Below, piece after piece: positions 6,625 through 13,413 of a DNA stretch of 23,123 bases (its first letter is position 1; the number at the start of each line of letters is the position of its first letter). Source of the stretch: SHLQ01 sp964562985 (GTDB lineage Bacteria; Actinomycetota; Acidimicrobiia; Acidimicrobiales; SHLQ01). The position numbers were made by a program, and so were the translations under genes. The notes below the pieces were generated by a model. The model worked only from the letters and a program-made list of their open reading frames with translations, was not told where the DNA came from and searched no databases. The stretch covers positions 1 through 23,123 of the forward strand of contig CAZLWE010000054.1 of assembly GCA_964562985.1 (NCBI GenBank). Reading direction: 5' to 3'.

Positions 6625-7671
6625 ATGGCTTTCCCCGAGCGTCGTTTGCGCCGTCTGCGCCGGACTGAGGCGATGCGACAACTCGTCGCCGAGACGACGC
6701 TCTCTACGAGTGATCTCATCGCGCCGCTGTTCATCCGCGAAGGAATCGACGAGCCACAACCCATCACATCGCTGCCAGGCGTTGTTCAGCACACGCTCGA
6801 TTCAGCGCTCGACGAGATCGACGAACTTCGCCAACTCGGCGTCGGCGGGATCATCTTGTTTGGCGTTCCTTCAGAGAAGGACGCCGAGGGTTCCGGGGCA
6901 TGGGATCCGAACGGGATAGTCCAGGTGGCGCTGCGCCAGGCTCGCGAACGATTCGGAGATTCGGTGGTCGTGATCGCCGACCTTTGCGTTGACGAATACA
7001 CCAGTCACGGCCACTGCGGAATCCTCGACGGACAGGGTTCAGTCGACAACGACAAGACCCTCGATCTGTATCGCAAGATCGCTGTTGCTCAGGCGGACGC
7101 CGGAGCCGACATCGTCGCACCGTCGGGGATGATGGACGGCCAAGTAGCCGCCATTCGCGCCGCCCTCGATGGGGCCGGCCACCCCCACATCCCGATCTTG
7201 GCCTACGCCGCGAAGTACGCATCGAGCTTCTACGGGCCATTCCGCGACGCGGTCGACGTCACGATCGCCGATGGCGGTGATCGAAAGGGCTACCAGCAGG
7301 ATCCTCGCAATGGCAGGGAAGCAATGGACGAGATTCGAGCTGACCTCGCGGAAGGTGCCGACATGATCATGGTCAAGCCCGCCATGGCGTACCTCGACAT
7401 CATTTTGCGGGCTCGGCTCGAAACCAATGTTCCGATCGCCGCCTATCAGGTCTCGGGTGAGTACGCGATGCTCAAGGCCGCTGAGGCCAACGGATGGATC
7501 GACGGGCCCGCAGCTGCGCTGGAATCGCTGGTGTCGATCAAGCGGGCCGGGGCCGACATGATCCTCACGTACTTCGCTCGCCGCATCGCCGAGGAGCTTC
7601 GAGGTGTACGTCCTGCGCTTCCAGCGCCCCCACGCGCAATCGATCCTCCTGTACGAGAACTGGAGTCCTAG
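6625..7671 (+). CDS. hemB: Delta-aminolevulinic acid dehydratase (porphobilinogen synthase)
   Basis: HemB condenses two 5-aminolevulinate molecules to porphobilinogen in the cytoplasm, the second common step of tetrapyrrole synthesis. The 348-residue protein has both active-site lysines in context: AAKYASSFYGPF (K197) and MIMVKPAMAYLD (K251). The metal-binding segment is DLCVDEYTSHGHCG (120-132), a C-x-D...C variant of the zinc motif that is common in actinobacteria, along with PSGMMDG. A short Pro-rich tail follows residue 328. The gene appears leaderless (see the promoter at 6607-6624) and is followed 6 nt later by hemL, so the two form an operon. Confidence 0.96.
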   Translation: MAFPERRLRRLRRTEAMRQLVAETTLSTSDLIAPLFIREGIDEPQPITSLPGVVQHTLDSALDEIDELRQLGVGGIILFGVPSEKDAEGSGAWDPNGIVQVALRQARERFGDSVVVIADLCVDEYTSHGHCGILDGQGSVDNDKTLDLYRKIAVAQADAGADIVAPSGMMDGQVAAIRAALDGAGHPHIPILAYAAKYASSFYGPFRDAVDVTIADGGDRKGYQQDPRNGREAMDEIRADLAEGADMIMVKPAMAYLDIILRARLETNVPIAAYQVSGEYAMLKAAEANGWIDGPAAALESLVSIKRAGADMILTYFARRIAEELRGVRPALPAPPRAIDPPVRELES

Positions 7672-7677
7672 ACAACT

Positions 7678-8949
7678 ATGACCGACCACACGAACGAGGC
7701 GCTGTTTGAGCGCAGCAAGCTCGTTATGCCCGGCGGTGTGAACTCACCCGTACGTTCCTTCCGGTCTGTTGGCGGCACTCCCTACTTCGTGGAGAGCGGA
7801 GAGGGTCCCTATGTCACCGACGTCGAGGGCAAGCGCTACATCGACTTTGTGCAGAGCTACGGTCCAGGCATCTTGGGTCACGCTCACCCAAAGGTCGTGG
7901 AGGCGATAACCGCCGCCGCAACCGCGGGCACGAGCTACGGCGCGCCAACGCTTCGCGAGGCTGAGTTGGCCGAGGAGATCTGCGAACGTGTGCCCGGTAT
8001 GGAAATGCTCCGGCTCACCTCGTCGGGAACCGAAGCTGCGATGTCAGCGATCCGGCTCGCTCGGGGTGCGACTGGTCGCAACACGATCATCAAGTTCGCT
8101 GGTTGCTATCACGGCCACACCGACTCGCTCCTCGCTGCCGGTGGTAGCGGAGTCGCCCAACAGGGTCTATCCGGCTGCGACGGTGTGCCCGACGGTGCCG
8201 TAGCCGACACGGTCGTTGCGCCATTTAACGTCGTGCCCGAGATCGATGAGTCGGTCGCCGTGGTCGCGGTCGAACCGGTCGCAGCCAACATGGGACTCGT
8301 TCCCCCGACCGAAGGGTTCCTCCAAGGCCTACGCGAAGCCTGCGATGCTGCCGGTGCGATGCTGCTGTTCGACGAGGTCATAACCGGCTTCCGTCTTGCC
8401 CGCGGCGGTGCAACTGAATGGTTCGGGATCCAGCCCGACGTGTGGGCGTTCGGCAAAGTCATCGGTGGCGGCCTACCGGTCGGCTGCTATGGCGCGAGCC
8501 GCGAGATCATGAACTACATATCGCCTCTCGGCGGTGTGTACCAGGGCGGCACGCTGTCGGGCAATCCGCTCGCCACGGCTGCGGGGCTTGCCACACTCGA
8601 GTTGCTCGATGCCGATGCGTACGTTGAGCTCGAAGCGATCTCCACCCGGCTCGCCACCGGCATGCGCCAGGCTTTCGCCGACGCAGGCCTTCCGGCGATG
8701 GTCCCTCAGGTGGGCCCACTCGTCGGCTTGTTCTTTGGTGACACCGAGCCAACCAACTTCGACGAGGTGAAGGTGGTCGCCGAGAACGGCGTCTACCCCA
8801 AGTTCTTCCATGAGTGCCTTCAGCGAGGCTTAGCTCTGGCCCCCGGGGCATACGAGATTCTGTTCCCAGGACTCTCCCACGGCGACGACGTCATCGATGA
8901 CGCCATCTCGATCATGGCCGAAGCCGCGGTGGTAGTAGCTCAGTCCTAG
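7678..8949 (+). CDS. hemL: Glutamate-1-semialdehyde 2,1-aminomutase
   Basis: HemL uses pyridoxal phosphate to convert glutamate-1-semialdehyde to 5-aminolevulinate, the last dedicated step of the C5 pathway, and so makes the substrate of the upstream gene product. The 423-residue protein has the family start MPGGVNSPVRSF, the Gly-rich SSGTEAAMSAIRLAR phosphate-binding region, FDEVITGFR (231-239) with the PLP-pyridine Asp, and the Schiff-base lysine in AFGKVIGGGLPVG (K260). Length is typical. A GGAG lies 12 bases before the ATG inside the end of hemB. gltX and hemA are not in the window. No terminator with a T-tract on the plus strand follows, although the hairpin at 9005-9050 could act in both directions. 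Confidence 0.96.
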   Translation: MTDHTNEALFERSKLVMPGGVNSPVRSFRSVGGTPYFVESGEGPYVTDVEGKRYIDFVQSYGPGILGHAHPKVVEAITAAATAGTSYGAPTLREAELAEEICERVPGMEMLRLTSSGTEAAMSAIRLARGATGRNTIIKFAGCYHGHTDSLLAAGGSGVAQQGLSGCDGVPDGAVADTVVAPFNVVPEIDESVAVVAVEPVAANMGLVPPTEGFLQGLREACDAAGAMLLFDEVITGFRLARGGATEWFGIQPDVWAFGKVIGGGLPVGCYGASREIMNYISPLGGVYQGGTLSGNPLATAAGLATLELLDADAYVELEAISTRLATGMRQAFADAGLPAMVPQVGPLVGLFFGDTEPTNFDEVKVVAENGVYPKFFHECLQRGLALAPGAYEILFPGLSHGDDVIDDAISIMAEAAVVVAQS

Positions 8950-9202
8950 GTGGAGGCAGCGACCAACGGTTGCGCTTTCGTTGTGGTGATGATCGAGGCC
9001 AAAAAGCAGAAACGCCGCACTGGGTGGCGGGTACCAAGTGCAGCGTTGCTACTGGTAGTTGTACGGACTCCTGCCGCGGTTGTCACTACCCCAAAAGCGA
9101 TGGACCTGCCGACGTTGACGCCTAGATGTCATGTTGGGAGTGGCCCTTCTGACTCTGACGACCTTGTTTCAGGCACCGACCGAGTCGATCTGGCTAGCCC
9201 AG
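8950..9202. other. Convergent intergenic region between hemL and DUF2752 gene
   Basis: No believable gene is present. It contains the hairpin described at 9001-9050. The remainder (9051-9202) shows no clear RNA gene, repeat or coding signal. Confidence 0.6.
9001..9050 (-). terminator. Intrinsic terminator for the minus-strand cytochrome c/DUF2752 operon
   Basis: A long imperfect inverted repeat pairs AGCA/TGCT (9005-9008 with 9047-9050), ACGC/GCGT, GCACT/AGTGC and GGT/ACC around a 7-nt loop (9026-9032), with a GAA bulge and two mismatches. Read on the minus strand the hairpin is followed immediately by TTTTT (9005-9001), the Rho-independent pattern. It lies about 150 bp beyond the DUF2752 stop and could also slow transcription coming from hemL. 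Confidence 0.65.
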
Positions 9203-9646
9203 CTAGCTGAACGGCAGCGGGATAACCCCACTGGCGAGGCGGGCGGCCCAGATCACAATCGCCACCACGAGGTTTGCCGTGATTAGGCGCATACCACGTT
9301 GTTTCCACCACGACTTCGCGGAGTCTGGGGCGGCCATGACCCAGCCGGCGAGCACGGTCGCTTGCGCGAGCAGCAGCATTGACCACGGATTGTTCGCGAG
9401 CGATGTTCCGATATCGCCGCGCACCAGGGCGCTGAGTGCTCGAGTGCAGCCACAACCCGGGCACCAGCCGCCGGTCGCTAACCGATAGGGGCACAGCACC
9501 ACACCGTGGTCAGAGCCTGCCTCGGTGAACGCAGCGACTGCGCACACGCCGGCCAGGGTGATTGCGGGAGCGGCGCGATGAGACCGCACGGCTCGAAGGT
9601 AGCGCTCGGGACCGCGAACCTCACTTGGGACGGTCGCAGCGGTCAT
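9203..9646 (-). CDS. DUF2752 family membrane protein
   Basis: The 147-residue protein carries the DUF2752 core: a cysteine in LCPYRLATGGWCPGCGCTRA (about 51-70) containing the CPGCGxTRA signature, then LVRGDIGTSLANNPW. Three hydrophobic segments are seen (about 29-47, 88-105 and 121-140), so it is an integral membrane protein. The biochemical role of the family is not established. The start lies only three bases after the stop of the upstream cytochrome c gene, so the two are co-transcribed and DUF2752 may take part in cytochrome or membrane redox assembly. That role is inferred from context, with the CxxC pair as a hint of redox or metal chemistry. Confidence 0.82.
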   Translation of the reverse strand: MTAATVPSEVRGPERYLRAVRSHRAAPAITLAGVCAVAAFTEAGSDHGVVLCPYRLATGGWCPGCGCTRALSALVRGDIGTSLANNPWSMLLLAQATVLAGWVMAAPDSAKSWWKQRGMRLITANLVVAIVIWAARLASGVIPLPFS

Positions 9647-9649
9647 TGA

Positions 9650-10495
9650 TCAGCTGGTCTCCGCAGCGATGGCTTCTCGAGCGGGAGCGAGGTATTCGGC
9701 GATTTGCTCAGAGGTAACCGCCTGGCCATCGAGTATGTCTTCGATGCTCAAACCGTTCTCCTCGAGCATCCCCTCAAGTTCGCCGGTCTCCAGCAGAAGG
9801 TTCATCGCTTCGGCGAGCAAGAGCTCTTCGGCGGCAGTATCTTCATCTGGCTCGAGCTGGGTGCGCTCGTACAAGGTGACAGCCAACAGTTGCTCGATGT
9901 TGAGTTCGGTGGATGCGCCGAGGCCGTAGCCGGGCATCTGACCAGCGACTCGGCGTTCGCGCAGTGAGTCAGGGGAGGAGTACAGCTCGCCGGTGCCGAC
10001 GATGGCCGAGCCACGGGCGATCCACGCCATCTGGTCTTCGATCGAGGTGAAGGTGATGTGCACTTCGCCACCGGCGAGCGCGGGACCGATTCCGCCGCCG
10101 CCCTCAGCGCCGTGGCAGCCAGAGCAACCGGATTCGATGTAGAGCTCTTCGCCTTCGCCGAGGAGACCGGTAAGGCCTTGGGGTACTCGTTCAAGGGTGC
10201 CGACATAGAACAGCGCCCAAACGGGGAGTGCGAGGAGGACTGGCGCGATCCAGAATGGCATCTTCTTGCGTTCTTGGTATTGCTCGACGTACGGGGCAGC
10301 CTTGACCGGAACAGGCTCGGCGGGTACGTCGGGCAAAGGTGCCGCTGCTACGGCCGGCGCAGCGGCTGGTGCGGCCGCTGGCTCTACCGCGGTTGAGGTT
10401 TCTTCAGCCGGAGTCTCGGCATCGCCGGACTCCCCAGACAGCGCCGCTTTACGCTCGCGTGAGCGCTTCAGCAGATGTTCCGGGATTTCGGTCAT
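9650..10495 (-). CDS. Membrane-anchored monohaem cytochrome c
   Basis: The 281-residue protein starts with the motif TEIPEHLLKRSRERKAAL (2-19), followed by an Ala/Pro linker, one transmembrane helix (about 79-100) and a class I-like cytochrome c domain outside the membrane. Haem attachment is CSGCH (124-128) and the likely axial Met is in GQMPGYG (M187). The acidic, helical C-terminal 70 residues go beyond the usual domain. It probably carries electrons on the outer face between a quinol-oxidising complex and an oxidase. The start is supported by GAGGAG about 8 bases before the ATG. It is divergent from the cytochrome b/Rieske operon and shares its N-terminal motif with the subunit-IV-like protein, which ties them functionally (inference). 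Confidence 0.9.
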   Translation of the reverse strand: MTEIPEHLLKRSRERKAALSGESGDAETPAEETSTAVEPAAAPAAAPAVAAAPLPDVPAEPVPVKAAPYVEQYQERKKMPFWIAPVLLALPVWALFYVGTLERVPQGLTGLLGEGEELYIESGCSGCHGAEGGGGIGPALAGGEVHITFTSIEDQMAWIARGSAIVGTGELYSSPDSLRERRVAGQMPGYGLGASTELNIEQLLAVTLYERTQLEPDEDTAAEELLLAEAMNLLLETGELEGMLEENGLSIEDILDGQAVTSEQIAEYLAPAREAIAAETS

Positions 10496-10774
10496 CGAAC
10501 GTCTCCTCTACGACGTGCAAACAGCGACGAATAATCGCCCTCGAAAGCGTACGGCCTTTGCGGCCGCGAGCGTTGCGTTTCCTTCAGCAAATCTCACGAT
10601 AGTCAAACGGAAACAACAAACATGGAGCCTACGAGTAGAGAATCCATCGAATCGAGTCGAGGTCGAACTATCACCAGCGACCTTTGTCACCCCACACCGA
10701 TGTCATGTGCGGTAAATTTCGCGTGATAAACCACCATGTCGGAGCGATTAAGTTATTCCCGCGCCGACTACACT

Positions 10775-10790
10775 TGTGATTGCGTTCACG
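10775..10790. promoter_or_regulatory. CRP/FNR-family (GlxR-like) operator TGTGA-N6-TCACG
   Basis: TGTGATTGCGTTCACG matches the CRP/GlxR consensus TGTGA-N6-TCACA at nine of ten fixed positions. The dyad extends outward to CT...AG. Its centre (about 10782.5) is near -61 relative to a start site around 10843 implied by the downstream -10 box, the class I activation distance. In Corynebacterium and mycobacteria, CRP-type regulators control respiratory genes including the bc1 and oxidase genes, so this site likely links the operon to cAMP or a related signal. Confidence 0.6.
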
Positions 10791-10829
10791 AGCACTGTCA
10801 GTTATGCCGATGGTGAACGTGAAAGACTC

Positions 10830-10836
10830 TAGTAAT
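10830..10836 (+). promoter_or_regulatory. Candidate -10 element of the cytochrome b/Rieske operon
   Basis: TAGTAAT contains AGTAAT, four of six matches to TATAAT. No good -35 is seen 17-18 bp upstream, consistent with an activator-dependent promoter using the palindrome at 10775-10790. The start would be near 10843, giving a 30-nt leader that contains GAGGAGAG. Confidence 0.4.
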
Positions 10837-10873
10837 TGAAACCCCGAAAGACCGAGCGAGGAGAGCGCACGAC

Positions 10874-11329
10874 ATGGCCGAGTTCATTGTTTCGTTAGTC
10901 GTCACTGTCATGTTCGTTGGTGGATACCACCTGTATGAAAAGCGCACCCCGCTGAACAAGCAGATGACCTGGGGTGAAGCGATGATCACCTCCACCTATG
11001 TGTTCGCTCTCTTCTTCTGGATTTATGGTGTCGTGCCTCACTACTGGCTGCAGTGGGCAGACGGTGGTCTCAACTGGCGAGCCGATCGCAACTTCGAACT
11101 TTTCGGCCTGCTCCGATCGCAGGCCAACGGTGGCTTCTTCCCGTTCAACATTCCGTTGATCGTGATCCGCGATCTCATCTCGGTGAGCATCTACATCGTG
11201 TTCCTCGGTTTGAACATCTTCTACTGGAACCACTGGCAGACCCGCGACGCTCGAGCTGCGGCCACCGAGCAGGCAACCGAGGCACCGTCGGAGTTCGGTC
11301 GCCCTCTCGTGCGAGAAGGGGTTCGCTAG
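10874..11329 (+). CDS. Three-helix membrane protein of the bc operon, unrecognised family
   Basis: This 151-residue protein has hydrophobic segments at about 4-20, 38-58 and 96-118, aromatic-rich loops (FFWIYGVVPHYWLQW) and a short charged tail with Ala/Glu. No metal or haem motif is clear, though several His/Trp/Tyr residues lie near membrane boundaries (H19, H56, H120). It is the first gene of the operon that encodes ferredoxin, cytochrome b, subunit IV and Rieske, with a good GAGGAGAG eight bases before the ATG, and its stop is three bases from the ferredoxin GTG. It is a strong candidate for an accessory subunit or a membrane anchor for the ferredoxin. That function is inferred from position only. 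Confidence 0.85.
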   Translation: MAEFIVSLVVTVMFVGGYHLYEKRTPLNKQMTWGEAMITSTYVFALFFWIYGVVPHYWLQWADGGLNWRADRNFELFGLLRSQANGGFFPFNIPLIVIRDLISVSIYIVFLGLNIFYWNHWQTRDARAAATEQATEAPSEFGRPLVREGVR

Positions 11330-11332
11330 ACC

Positions 11333-11749
11333 GTGTCGATTACCGATGCCAATCCTCCGATGCCGGAATTCCGGGACGACTACGTCCTGCAGGAAGTCGA
11401 CGCGGCATGGCTGTCGGCAGCGGTCAAGCCAAAGCAGTTCATCCATATCGATCAGTCCGAGTGCATCATGTGCGAAGGCTGTGTCGATATTTGTCCGTGG
11501 AAGTGCATCCATATGGTGTCGCCCACGGCTATCGACGAGGCGATCGGAACCGAGCAACCCGGTCTCGATCCGGCCGACAACGTGATCTTTACGATCGACG
11601 ACGACGTATGCACCCGATGTGCACTGTGCGTCGATCGCTGTCCGACCGGTGTGATCATCTTGGGCAAGATCAGCGACCCTGATCCCAACGGCGATTACCA
11701 CCAGCGCACCAATACCCATGGCTATGGATACGGAATGCGGCTCGGATGA
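11333..11749 (+). CDS. 2x[4Fe-4S] ferredoxin encoded in the cytochrome b/Rieske operon
   Basis: The 138-residue protein has two complete cluster motifs: C44-x2-C47-x2-C50-x3-C54-P and C93-x2-C96-x2-C99-x3-C103-P, plus an extra cysteine (C58 in CPWKC). Between them is a 38-residue acidic insert, and a Gly/Tyr-rich tail ends the protein (HGYGYGMRLG). No signal peptide or transmembrane segment is present, so it should be soluble on the cytoplasmic side. The GTG start lies three bases after the upstream stop. A ferredoxin inside a cytochrome b/Rieske operon is not part of the standard bc1 or b6f complex. It may deliver electrons to or from the n-side of the cytochrome b, or bridge to another dehydrogenase (inference). 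Confidence 0.93.
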   Translation: MSITDANPPMPEFRDDYVLQEVDAAWLSAAVKPKQFIHIDQSECIMCEGCVDICPWKCIHMVSPTAIDEAIGTEQPGLDPADNVIFTIDDDVCTRCALCVDRCPTGVIILGKISDPDPNGDYHQRTNTHGYGYGMRLG

Positions 11750-11793
11750 ACGATTTTCCATCAACACGACGCGTACTGAGGGGTAGCTGAATC

Positions 11794-12582
11794 GTGGCGA
11801 AAGACCAAAACAAATTGCCGGTTTCGGCACAGATCCAACAAAAGACGAGCGAGTTAATCGACGCAACCCAGGGCTCACAGGCCTGGAGCTCGATCTTTCG
11901 TCCGGGATCGATTTTCCGCAAGGGCTACAGCGATAGTCCTCGTAACCGGTCCTATGTGATCATGAACTCGGTGCTGTATCACTTGCACCCGGTGAAGGTG
12001 AAGCGCCACGCGGTCAAGGTGAGCTACACGCTGTGCCTTGGTGGCATCAGCTTCTTCACGTTCATCCTTTTGACGGTCACTGGAATCTTCTTGATGTTCT
12101 TTTACCGTCCAACTGCAGCCCAAGCCTGGGACGACATTTTCGCCCTCCAAAGCGCGGTGACATTCGGCCTGTTGGTACGCAATATGCACCGCTGGGCGGC
12201 GCATTTAATGGTGTTGTCAGTGTTTTTGCATATGGCTCGCGTCTTTTACCACGGTGCGTATAAGGCGCCCCGCGAATTCAATTGGGTCATCGGTGTGATG
12301 CTGTTGCAGTTCACCCTGCTGCTTTCTTTCACCGGCTATCTCCTACCCTGGGATCAGCTCGCACTTTGGGCAGTAACCGTGGGCACCAACATGATGGGAT
12401 TTACTCCAGTCTTTGGTGAACAGGTCCGATTCGTACTACTAGGTGGTGTCGAAATCGGCACCGACACGTTGTTGCGCTGGTACGTGCTGCACGTTCTGTT
12501 CTTACCGTTCGTCACCGTCATCTTTATGGCCATCCACTTCTGGAGGGTCCGCAAAGATGGCGGAATCTCCGGACCGCTCTAA
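11794..12582 (+). CDS. qcrB: b6-type cytochrome b (N-terminal half) with probable haem c_n cysteine
   Basis: This is the four-helix haem-bearing part of a split cytochrome b, the menaquinol-oxidising core. The two haem-ligand pairs are H132/H146 (X13) and H233/H248 (X14); X14 in helix D is the b6-type spacing. C81 in LCLGGIS aligns with the cysteine (YCLGGIT) that covalently binds haem c_n in b6f complexes. FFYRPT and GYLLPWDQ are family motifs. At 262 residues it is longer than plant b6 because of a roughly 70-residue N-terminal extension. GTG at 11794 follows GAGGGG. Cytochrome b in most described actinobacteria is a single fused chain, so the split form is notable. The symbol follows Firmicutes usage; petB would be equivalent. 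Confidence 0.93.
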   Translation: MAKDQNKLPVSAQIQQKTSELIDATQGSQAWSSIFRPGSIFRKGYSDSPRNRSYVIMNSVLYHLHPVKVKRHAVKVSYTLCLGGISFFTFILLTVTGIFLMFFYRPTAAQAWDDIFALQSAVTFGLLVRNMHRWAAHLMVLSVFLHMARVFYHGAYKAPREFNWVIGVMLLQFTLLLSFTGYLLPWDQLALWAVTVGTNMMGFTPVFGEQVRFVLLGGVEIGTDTLLRWYVLHVLFLPFVTVIFMAIHFWRVRKDGGISGPL

Positions 12583-12600
12583 TCGAAAGGGAATCGAGAC

Positions 12601-13398
12601 ATGACTGAAATCCCTGAACATCTCCGCAAGCGTGCAGCCGAAGCTCGTGCGAAGGCTGACTCGTCCTCGGACGCCCCAGCAGAGCCGGCGGCGGCAGCAG
12701 ACGCTGCTGATGATGCGCCACAGAGCGAAGCGGCATCAAAGATCCCGGCTCACCTGTTGGCTCGCTCGAAGGCTGCAAAGGCCAAGGCCGATGGTGGCGG
12801 TGCGGTAGAGCCTGCCGCCACTGCAGAAGCCGCTCCGGCGGGCGGCGGTGTTGCCACCGCAGTTGCCGCAGCCCCTGCAGCACCGGTCGCAACCGGTCCG
12901 GGTGGTCACACACAGCGCTTGTTGACCGTGGTGAAGTCCGGTTCTATTCAAGACGTCAAGGCTGTTCCCCAAGACAAGGTCCACACCTGGCCACACCTGT
13001 TGGTTGTGGAATTTGTGTGCTGCCTGTTTGTTCTGGCCTTTATTTTGATCTTCTCGGTGTTCGTGAACGCTCCGCTATTGGAGCTCGCAAACTTCAATGA
13101 AACACCGAATCCGTCCAAGGCACCGTGGTATTTCCTCGGCCTCCAGGAGCTGCTCACGCTGTTCCATCCGCAGGTCGCGGGCGTGACTATTCCCGGTATG
13201 GGCCTGATTTTGCTGATTCTGGCTCCTTACATCGATCGAAACCCTTCGATGAAGCCGGAAGATCGCAAGTTCGCTATTTCGTTACAAACAATACATCTCA
13301 TGTATTGGGCTGTTCTCACCATGATTGGGTCGTTCTTCCGAGGTCCGGGATTCAACTTCGTCTTTCCGTGGAGAGATGGTCTTTTCTTCGAGTTCTAA
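12601..13398 (+). CDS. Subunit-IV-like cytochrome b C-terminal half with motif-bearing N-terminal tail
   Basis: The 265-residue protein supplies the remaining helices of the split cytochrome b. The core (about 120-265) has three transmembrane helices (roughly 131-156, 196-212 and 226-246), the quinol-site segment NPSKAPWYFLGLQELL (170-185; APWY where PEWY is usual) and the end GPGFNFVFPW. Before it lies a cytoplasmic tail of about 120 residues with two copies of a short motif: TEIPEHLRKRAAEARAKA (2-19) and KIPAHLLARSKAAKAKA (47-63), separated by Ala/Pro-rich linkers. The same motif opens the minus-strand cytochrome c. The tail is absent from b6f subunit IV. No cytochrome c domain is fused here, unlike QcrC of Firmicutes. 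Confidence 0.92.
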   Translation: MTEIPEHLRKRAAEARAKADSSSDAPAEPAAAADAADDAPQSEAASKIPAHLLARSKAAKAKADGGGAVEPAATAEAAPAGGGVATAVAAAPAAPVATGPGGHTQRLLTVVKSGSIQDVKAVPQDKVHTWPHLLVVEFVCCLFVLAFILIFSVFVNAPLLELANFNETPNPSKAPWYFLGLQELLTLFHPQVAGVTIPGMGLILLILAPYIDRNPSMKPEDRKFAISLQTIHLMYWAVLTMIGSFFRGPGFNFVFPWRDGLFFEF

Positions 13399-13413
13399 CA
13401 AGAGGAGCTGGTA

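Larger units (their letters stand above)
10496..10873. other. Divergent regulatory region between cytochrome c and cytochrome b/Rieske operons
   Basis: There is no gene in these 378 bases, which are AT-richer than the surroundings. They hold a CRP/GlxR-type palindrome (10775-10790), a candidate -10 for the plus-strand operon (10830-10836), a GAGGAGAG ribosome binding site (10858-10865) and the GAGGAG site of the minus-strand gene. A minus-strand promoter could not be placed. Confidence 0.7.

Noticed and set aside
7000..7020. HemB metal site with Cys-x-Asp in place of Cys-x-Cys
   Set aside because: It looked like a lost zinc ligand, but this variant is common in actinobacterial HemB, so it is not remarkable.
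8950..9210. 86-codon frame after hemL
   Set aside because: It spans the hairpin terminator, has no ribosome binding site at a sensible start and no conserved-looking features.
10696..10745. Possible inverted repeat CCGATGTCATG ... CATGTCGG in the intergenic region
   Set aside because: The arms match only partly (a three-base insertion is needed) and the spacing is long, so it was not reported as an operator.
13110..13150. APWY in place of PEWY in subunit IV
   Set aside because: Menaquinol-using complexes often vary here, so it was recorded in the gene entry only.
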